Source: Vandiemenella viatica
Lineage: Eukaryota; Arthropoda; Insecta; Orthoptera; Morabidae
Direction: 5' to 3'
DNA length: 64,000 bases
NCBI GenBank assembly: GCA_031002005.1
Contig: CM061920.1
Coordinates: 110,660,095-110,724,094, forward strand
Part shown: piece after piece, positions 56,601 to 64,000 of the stretch
Layout: each line of letters opens with the position of its first letter
How positions within the stretch are numbered: the first letter of the stretch is position 1
Notes under the pieces: generated by a model
Seen by the model: the letters and a program-made list of their open reading frames with translations, nothing else
The model's database searches: none
Told to the model about the DNA's origin: nothing
Translations under genes and position numbers: made by a program

Positions 56601-59150
56601 GCTGGCGCCCCTGTTCCCAGCAGATGCCTGCACGCAGCGCATTCTGGACTCTATCCAGGACTCTGGATTGGCAGCTCACCTGCTGCTCGGGACATCCTCC
56701 ATATGCGGTACAGATTACACGGAATCACAGCTAATTCGCTGGCGTCACATTCAGACACTTGTTGACGAGGCGCAGATAGGATAAAGCCTTGCGTTTGAAA
56801 CAGGCAGCATTCCACATCGTTCGGTGCGTTGTCGGTAACAGGTGTGATCGTTCAGGCATTCATACAGAAACAGTTAGGAGACATGAGATCTGCGAACTGG
56901 ACGTAGCTACCAACTTGTTTTACAGCTGTGCGAAGTGTACTCGTTCATTCGTAACGGTATTCAGTTCAAACGAGCGAAACTGTGCTGAGACGCTATCAGC
57001 CTTGGACTAGTCCTGCTCCTGTGGATCCATGTTGTATCGCTCACCAGCGACTACCAAAAAAAAAAAAAAAAAAAAAAATCTGGTAGTTATCTCGTTTCAA
57101 TGTAGACGGTTCACTTTTGAAGCTCGTTAGCAATCTGAAGCCAACATAAAAGGTTTAGCAGGTTTCCGGGCCATCATGATGTGACTAAATACGTCACGAG
57201 AGATATGTTTCAGTCGCTGCTGTTTAAGTTCTCCTTCAGGGATGTAATCTCTTGCTGAGCCCGCTTTAGACTGGCGTTGCATCAAGCTGTTCTCGCTTTT
57301 ATTGTTGAGAGACCATCGATTCCCAACAAACCAGCGATTTCGCGTAGTAATCAGAAATGAAATTTTCTGTATCCCTGTGTTGCGTGGTTGATCACAATAT
57401 TATTTACTTAACTGATTCACAGTTCCATACTTGAGTGAAACCGTACCCATCATTTTTATTTAGATTGTTCTGCTGGTTGTATATTTCAGTAGCCTCTGCC
57501 ACATTTCGCTCGAGGAAGCTCTTGGGTCTGGTCAGAACTTTTCAACTAGAACTAATTGCACCGCGTACGGTCTATCACGAATGCTTGTGTCGCCTGCATC
57601 GTATCAACTCGTAAGTGCATGTTTCATCCGGTGCTGCCATCTTCAGGGTCTACGGTCAGTCTTTCGTTATATCCTTGATTAATTTGTTCGCCTGCTTAGT
57701 ATCACTGATATATTCGACAAGTAATTGGAGAAATCAAAGAATATGTAATTTTTCTGCAGTTTCCACCAAAATATGAAAAATTATTTTGAAACTTGTGGAA
57801 CAAACGGACCATATAACACCGCTGCAAACAGTTTGTGTATCGACTTTCTTAGACTCTAAAAGAACCATTCAGTTACAGGACTAAATCTCGCCTAATATTT
57901 ACATTATCGTTCGTTTACGTTCACATAGATTTTTTAAAGCCAGACGCAAAAAAACTATGAACATTATAGTGTAACAATTGTTAAGAACATATTAATAAAA
58001 TCAAGTGACAAATTACTTGCCAATGTCTTTCGGAGAGATTGTTTTGCCAGTAACCATTAATCGTGTTGAATCAAGGGAAGGCATTAAGGCAAGGCAGGAA
58101 AGATGAAACCACTCAATTACAATTTCCAGCGCAAAGAAAATTAGACCAGACCAATAAATTAGAAGTTTTGTTTGTTACCGTTCTAAGCATTCGGTTATTA
58201 ATGTGCCTCTCGTTAATTTTTTCGACATTCAGTTCTATGTCTTGCTAATCAAGTTAATACAAAATCTCTATATAGAAAATTTCTGAAGAAACAATAAGAT
58301 TTTTCGATTTCAGTTTATATGAATTCCACGTTAAACTGCAGGTTTCCTTTACCCGGTAGGATTGCCGGGTTAGGCTAAAGTAGCAACGACAGAGGAAGAT
58401 ACGCGGCAAATTGAAACTTTGTCAACCGGCTGTCTTTCGGCTCAAGATGCCATACGAAATTATTACCATTTTTCATCCATCTTAATACTGTTGGAAAAAA
58501 TTCCTTACGTATGTTACTTACGGGTAGTTTTATCATACAGTAACTGGCGCGTTCGTTGAGGTTCCTCTTAACACATATATTCAGTATCTACGTCTGGATG
58601 TACTGTAGCACCCAGCTGTTTGATAGCAAAGATAAACTAGTATCGATGATGATTCCACTATAAAGAACGAAATGTCGGTTGTGACCCGTACTTGCAACTG
58701 ATTTTGTACAAAGAAACGAAGATGGTGCTTGAAACCAACTGACGTGACAAGTGTTTCTCGAGTGGTTCGTAGCACACCATGCTGTGAGCGGTGCGGCTGA
58801 TGCACTTTGATAGAGCATAACAGGCCAGTTCCGCTCTGAACCCAACTGGAAGCAATCAGTACGGCAGCAGCAGATATGGGTCGCCTAACATACACACGGG
58901 AGCTACATCGTGACGATTCGTCTTCGTGCAGTTGCAGGACCTGAATGTTTTTCCTCCAAGCGTTTCCTTGTTGTTCCGCAGGCTCAGATTTTATTTTTAC
59001 TGTACTGTATAGTTCGGACAACTCTATTTACGAGCCAGCTTGCGCGAAAGCCAACCGTTAAGAGGGGTCAGCAGCAAGATTCGTCTGTCTGTGAATATTG
59101 GGAGGTCTTGGAATTGTTATTGATACGAAATTTTCTACCATTTCACATTC
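53681..59150. other. Long spacer with two weak coding-like patches
   Basis: 54518-54736 (-) reads DRGKPLDKRELLNTVSRHLR in a GC-rich patch but has TAA immediately upstream and no convincing splice acceptor. 56618-56780 (+) follows an acceptor-like 'cccctgttcccag' and reads CTQRILDSIQDSGLAAHLLL before a TAA, with no clear donor. Neither is called as a gene. An A-run lies at 57056-57078. Confidence 0.35.
58318..58450 (+). repeat. SINE-like fragment, second copy of the 43985 repeat
   Basis: Begins 'gaattccacgttaaactgca' and continues 'acccggtaggattgccggg' and 'aggctaaagtagcaacga'. I associate this order with a dispersed orthopteran repeat. Head and tail are not defined. Confidence 0.5.
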
Positions 59151-59158
59151 GTCTAGAG

Positions 59159-59848
59159 CAGTGTTTCCCAACCTTTTTTGGGTCATGTCCCACTTTTAAC
59201 ATTTTTTTTGCCCCCCCATACATAATTTTTAATAAAAAAATTATTTGTTATTAAAGAAACTCATATAGGATGGTTTTTGAAAGAAAACACTTTAATATTG
59301 TCATAAAACACAGTAAGTAAAATTAAAAAACATAATGAAATACTAAAATTCAAAAGATTTTTAATAACGATTTATTATGGCAATTTAGTGTGATCCTTGC
59401 GCTTGTTGCTTGCTACATAGAAATTTTATATTAGGCTGCAATTTAGTAAGCTTTAATCTCAAGTCTCCATATTGTGTTATATCCAATCGATTTCTGAATA
59501 TGAAGATGAAAAATCATGAACAAGGGCGTTATTGGCGCGTTTTAAAAGGTCCGGGTTCCCGAGACAGGCGGCACATTACGCGGTGAATCCCAAAAAGGTC
59601 AAGTTGACGACTCAAATCATCCAGAAGATATATTTTGCTAACATCAAACGAAACTATATCTAATAATTATTTACAGCACTGTTTTAAGAATTTGCTTTTT
59701 TGCTATATTTTGTACCTATATCTAGCATTGCATTTAAATAACCTGAAGAGAAAGTGGTAAAGTCGTATAAAGTCAATTTCTAAATTGCCCCCCTAAAAAA
59801 ACCAAATTGCCCCCCTGTGGGGCGTGGGCCCCACGTTGGGAAACACTG
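59159..59848. mobile_element. hAT-type non-autonomous element (690 bp), perfect 8 bp TSD
   Basis: The ends are CAGTGTTTCCCAACCTTTTT and, read inward, CAGTGTTTCCCAACGTGGGG, about 14 bp of identical terminal inverted repeat. GTCTAGAG is directly repeated at 59151-59158 and 59849-59856. An 8 bp duplication with CAGTG ends is the hAT signature. The subterminal regions contain 'ttgcccccc' motifs facing inward from both sides. The interior is AT-rich and has no transposase. Confidence 0.93.
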
Positions 59849-59856
59849 GTCTAGAG

Positions 59857-60790
59857 GATTCGGAAACTGCCCAAAGATGGGTGATAAGCCAGAACGGTTG
59901 TACCTCAGTGGACAACTTACAGTGCATGTCCAAATAAGATGTTGTAAATGTTTGATCCGGGATATATCTGTAAGAGGTACGAGTATTCTACTCTAAGACA
60001 CATGTCAGATTCCAATAAACATTTTTATCAAGGGACTGTCAGACTTAGTAACTTATCTGCATTTTAGCGTATTATTCCCTTAGCTTCAGGCACAAGGAAT
60101 TTTATACGACAGTTCTTGGCTTCACGTCTGAAAGCTTTCATATTTTTTCACGCCAAGCGCTAGTGTTAAAATGTCTCCAGTTGAGGCAGGAATTTCCCCA
60201 TCCGCAATGTAGAGGGTTCTGAATTTGGAGTGCAAAATTTCGGAATTATAAAATGGAACTCTGTCGCAGAACACGTAAAAAATTCACTTCGGACTTTGGC
60301 CCTTTCAAATACAGTTTTAAGAATGGACTTTACAACTGAAGGAACTAATTGCGTGTATTGGTATGTTTCACATAAAACAAAAATTAATTTTTTATTTACT
60401 TTAACTAATCGTTGAAAGGGATAAAAATGTTTGATAATAGCTTAATGATAAAGATGTTACATCAGTATTTAATTATAGAAACAATAAAAGTGATGATTGC
60501 AAAATGAAAAATAGCGGGTGCCGGGCGCGAACAAGATCCTGTATCGTTATAATCCAGGAACTTCCATGCTTGGTTATCCCTGTTCACCGTCCGAACTTCT
60601 TGGTATGTAAGCTGCTGCGAAAACTTTGGAACGCAATATCTCGGAAAGGTTACAGTATGCAAAAGAGTGGTGTGATGTTGTTGTTGATATGTTTATATGA
60701 AGGTAATGCTAGGAGGGAAGGGGGGTTAGGATCAAGACAGTTGTTAGGGAAAAATGGAGTTGTGAATGAAAAAGAGCAGTTAAAGTTGTG
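59857..60790. other. AT-rich spacer
   Basis: No gene, RNA or element ends recognised. Confidence 0.5.
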
Positions 60791-60799
60791 TTGTAAGTA

Positions 60800-60930
60800 A
60801 CGTTTTGCCTGTAACTAGTTCAGAACCCCCCGAGAGCCGTCTCTGGAACTGTAGCCGGCTGGTCCGTGATGCGAATCCGTTGCGCCACCTCGCTGGACTC
60901 CCGGTGTCCAGTGTCTCTGGCAGCTGGCCT
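60800..60930 (-). mobile_element. tRNA-headed SINE fragment, minus strand
   Basis: Read on the minus strand, 'ccagcgaggtggcgcaacgg' has a clear A-box (TGGCGCAACGG). It continues 'attcgcatcacggaccagcc' and 'agttccagagacggctctcg'. The B box is not convincing. The ends are not fixed by duplications. It is a different head from the 13593 and 29986 SINEs. Confidence 0.5.
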
Positions 60931-63900
60931 TTGAAACCTGATGCAGCGGTGTACGGTACCGGCATAGATGCGGAATGTTCTGTTAATCAATGTCAGTAAC
61001 TTCTATTCACTTGGGTGGGGAGAATCTTATTATTATTAAGAAAAAGTAATGAGCCTCCCTAAAAGATATGCTACTGAATCCATTTTGGCGTGCTCCGTCT
61101 GTGGTGCTAACTACCGGATATTTCCGTCTTTCGGAAAAGTTACTCAAACTTGGATTGCTGTCTGAAACCGTATCCCCAACGGCCCATTTCATTGCCTACA
61201 GTGACTAAGATTTCAGCAAATACTGGGTGTCTATCATCAAACAAGTAAGCGTTGGTAAGTCAGATGTTCCACTACCAAGAACGTAATGTATGTTTTATTC
61301 GGGTGGCCCACAGAGATACTAACTTTAGATATGAACAAGTATCGTAAACGGTTGAGAAAAAAGTTGAATAGTTTATAGTCCAATCAGTATCAAAAAGTTG
61401 TGTTAGGAGTATTTAATTTTTTGTACTTCGCCCATGAAATTACTAAGCGAACATTGGCAATAATTCACAAGGACTTCAGATCCATTGATCTTGTATTTTC
61501 TGTAAATCTATCACACTCGCTTCTATCTAATATTTCCAGAAGACAGCTGTTCGATTAGTTGACACTACAGGACTGGTTAAACTTTCTCGTTCTAGTTTAG
61601 CGCGGCAGGTCTGGAATCTGGTATCGAGCAGTCAGGCTCCAACTCGTCGAAGCTGACTGCCTTCTTGATCGCTCCGCGCATTGTTTGCTAATGTCGAGTT
61701 GACTCAACCGGGGCGATGTTTGCTCGAGCAGTCGACGCGCCCTGGCCGGGTACTCTCAGCCTTTGTGGGCCACTTATCTCTCGAGTAACTGTTATTTTGC
61801 TTCCTCATTCTTCATTGGAATGATCCACTTCTTTCTATCCTGTTTCAGCCTCTTCCTTCCGTAATCATTTGTATGAATGACATATCTTAATTGTTTTTTA
61901 ATTATTTATTCTTCTTTCATTCCAGTACAACATCTAGTATCAGATTATCTAATTCTAATGTCTTTAATCTGTACAGTTCATCCTGTCTCTTCATTCGTAA
62001 GAATGTTCCTTAAACTTATTGCTTTACCTGTTATTTCCAGACTGTGTCTAGTGGACTGTGGAAGTAAGGAGTTAATTTTAAATTTATTTTACTAGGTATC
62101 AAATATGTTTTTTTTTTTTTTTTTTCTCCTGATGTTCAAGCATCACTTTTACAAAATGATACCCGTTGCTTTTTTTTTAAAAAAAAAAAGGAAGAATTTT
62201 TAACTCAAATCTGATTTTGATTTCTTCGGCTTCTTACCATCTGCTGTTGGTTCATTTATATTGGTATTACGCTTGACCCAAATTCCTCATTTCAGTTTTT
62301 CTTAATTGTTGGTGTTTCTTTACTCAAAATTCCTCTCCTTTTGTTTTATTATGGCGTTCTTTAATTTCACTGTAATACTTTTCATATAAATTGAAATCGA
62401 GAAAGCTTATTGTTTCTCCCGAAATGTTCTGTATTCATATTTTTTATTCGCTTGATTAGCAAGATATACTACTGAATATAGAAAAAAAATTAAGGAGATG
62501 CTCTTTAACAAACGAATTCTGAGAACGTTTGCAAACAAAACTTCGAATTTATTGGTCTACTCAATATATTTTGGTCTAATTTTCTTTACGGTGGAATTGT
62601 AATTGAGTGGTTTCATACTTCCTGTCTACATTCTTGATTTCCGAATTGGGAAAAAACTTTTCTTCTTAGAAAGACGTTTGTATAAAATATGAGTGTCGGA
62701 TGGAAATGAAGGCTGAGGAAAGCACTGAATCAATATTAGTTAAAAGTAATCGTGCATAGGAAAATTTGAACGTTTATGATGCACTTATATTCCTTCAGCT
62801 TTATCATTTATCTAATCTAAAACTTTTTGAATTATTCGAATGATGCCTTATATGTGCCTTCGAGTTGTCAACTGAAGAGACTTCATCATACGTGACATAA
62901 GTGGGCAGTACCCGCCCAGAGCAGTGGAGTGGTATCACGGGTACTTACTAATGGCGTATGGAGTGCTTCCTAGTGCTGAAGTCGTAGAATTGGATGCGTA
63001 ACTCTACCTCTGTCAGTTACACTTTATTTGTCTCGTTGACGGGAGTTTAACGAAAACTCAAAATTGAACAAAGCAGAAACCAACTGCTTGCGGTCCTTGT
63101 TTTCTTATAATAACGTTTGCCGTTGACAGCCATTCACCCAGTTTTTTCTATTGTATTCTTACTACGATTATTAATTTTGTAGCCTTGCGAGGCATTTTGC
63201 TGTACAAAACGGACACGATAGAAGCGACAGTGGTAAGTGACTGAAAGGATAAGTTTGCGAACTGGTTTCCTCATTTCTTATTACGGAGTTTCATTTTATA
63301 GTAAAAAAAGGTATAATGTATGAGTATGGCGTTTGTCGGCCGACCCCGAAAGGTAGCGACTGAGCTTCAATTCGCCTGTTTTTATGAGTGACAAACCAGA
63401 TATTCCTACCGCGTAAAGGAGTATTCAGGACACGGAGCGTCCTAGAGTGCTTCACATTAACAAAACAAAATTTCGCACTGTTCCCTGAATTAATGTTTGT
63501 GTTAATTGTTTGACTGTTCAGTCTTAGAATAATGATACATACGTAATCGCGGTCTTTGAGGCCACTACACTGAAACCTCAATGAGAGAGCGATACGTTTC
63601 TTATAGATACTTTGTTCCTTCGCCGTGCAGAATGCTGACTGCTGATAACCTTGGCCCCGGCGCTTATCTCGGAGAGACCTTCGACCGTGTCTGTGTACAA
63701 ATCACCGCTGGTTGTACCTGCTTTGAAGTCAGCCGCAGTGCATGTCTACGGGCGTTGGTTTCCGTTTCGCATCTACTGTAAGCTGCAGCTGCTATAACCT
63801 GCTTATGCCATCCATTACTGCCAGGTTGTTAATTGTTTGTCAAAAGCTCGTTATATGGTTTCTTGCTTTAAACTGTAGTGACAAAACAATTCTACTTAGA

Positions 63901-64000
63901 AACTAGAATTAAAAACTAATAATTGTCTTAATAATTAGAATTTTTGTCATATACGGATAGAACAATTCAAGTGCAACGATAAAATATTAAATGAACACGA
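60931..64000. other. AT-rich spacer to window end
   Basis: Contains T and T/A homopolymers (62107-62125, 62171-62190). A GC-richer patch at 61610-61760 has no open frame of note. No gene or element ends recognised. Confidence 0.45.

Noticed and set aside
56581..56784. Plus-strand patch CTQRILDSIQDSGLAAHLLL as a terminal exon
   Set aside because: An acceptor-like site exists, but two long frames overlap, no domain is recognised and there is no poly(A) signal or partner exon.

Overview
This 64 kb window is AT-rich eukaryotic nuclear DNA dominated by decayed transposable elements. It has no operons, no tRNA or rRNA genes that look intact, and no multi-exon host gene I can defend. The repeat content suggests a large-genome insect. 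The two Tc1-type elements, the tRNA-headed SINEs, the C-tract foldback elements and the Penelope-like elements resemble repeats I associate with grasshoppers and locusts (Orthoptera, Schistocerca-like). That assignment is recognition from memory, not a search. The window most plausibly lies between genes or inside a very long intron.

Layout. 0-2.8 kb: a LINE-like tail, a short hairpin and a minus-strand wreck of a Penelope-like reverse transcriptase. 3.1-4.5 kb: Tc1 copy 1. 4.9-7.2 kb: a small foldback element, then a 5'-truncated Penelope-like element with RT and GIY-YIG domains. 8.0-8.8 kb: two C/G-tract foldbacks. 9.46 kb: an LTR running into a 1,000-N assembly gap (10,181-11,180), followed by a GC-rich minisatellite, a decayed LINE RT and two SINEs. 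15.5-16.8 kb: a Harbinger-type element with a broken MADF gene and a nested LINE tail. 18.6-31 kb: two long copies of one foldback family (one interrupted by a SINE), further SINEs, a candidate micro-exon, and a second LTR with a primer-binding site in the opposite orientation. 33-42 kb: microsatellites, a 1 kb foldback with nuclear-receptor-like half-sites, a second LINE tail and a 208 bp MITE. 45.5-48.3 kb: a non-autonomous Helitron built on a tandem repeat, Tc1 copy 2 and another foldback. 48-64 kb: mostly featureless, with one C-tract foldback, SINE fragments and a clean 690 bp hAT-type element with a perfect 8 bp target duplication.

Many boundaries are fixed by target-site duplications (TA for Tc1, TAA for Harbinger, 8 bp for hAT, 7-8 bp for SINEs, A/T for the Helitron). 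No element appears autonomous: every coding sequence carries stops, frameshifts, truncation or, in Tc1 copy 2, loss of a catalytic aspartate. The strongest comparative signal is within-window paralogy: two Tc1 copies, two LTRs, three LINE-tail copies, two long foldbacks, at least six short C-tract foldbacks and at least five copies of one SINE family.
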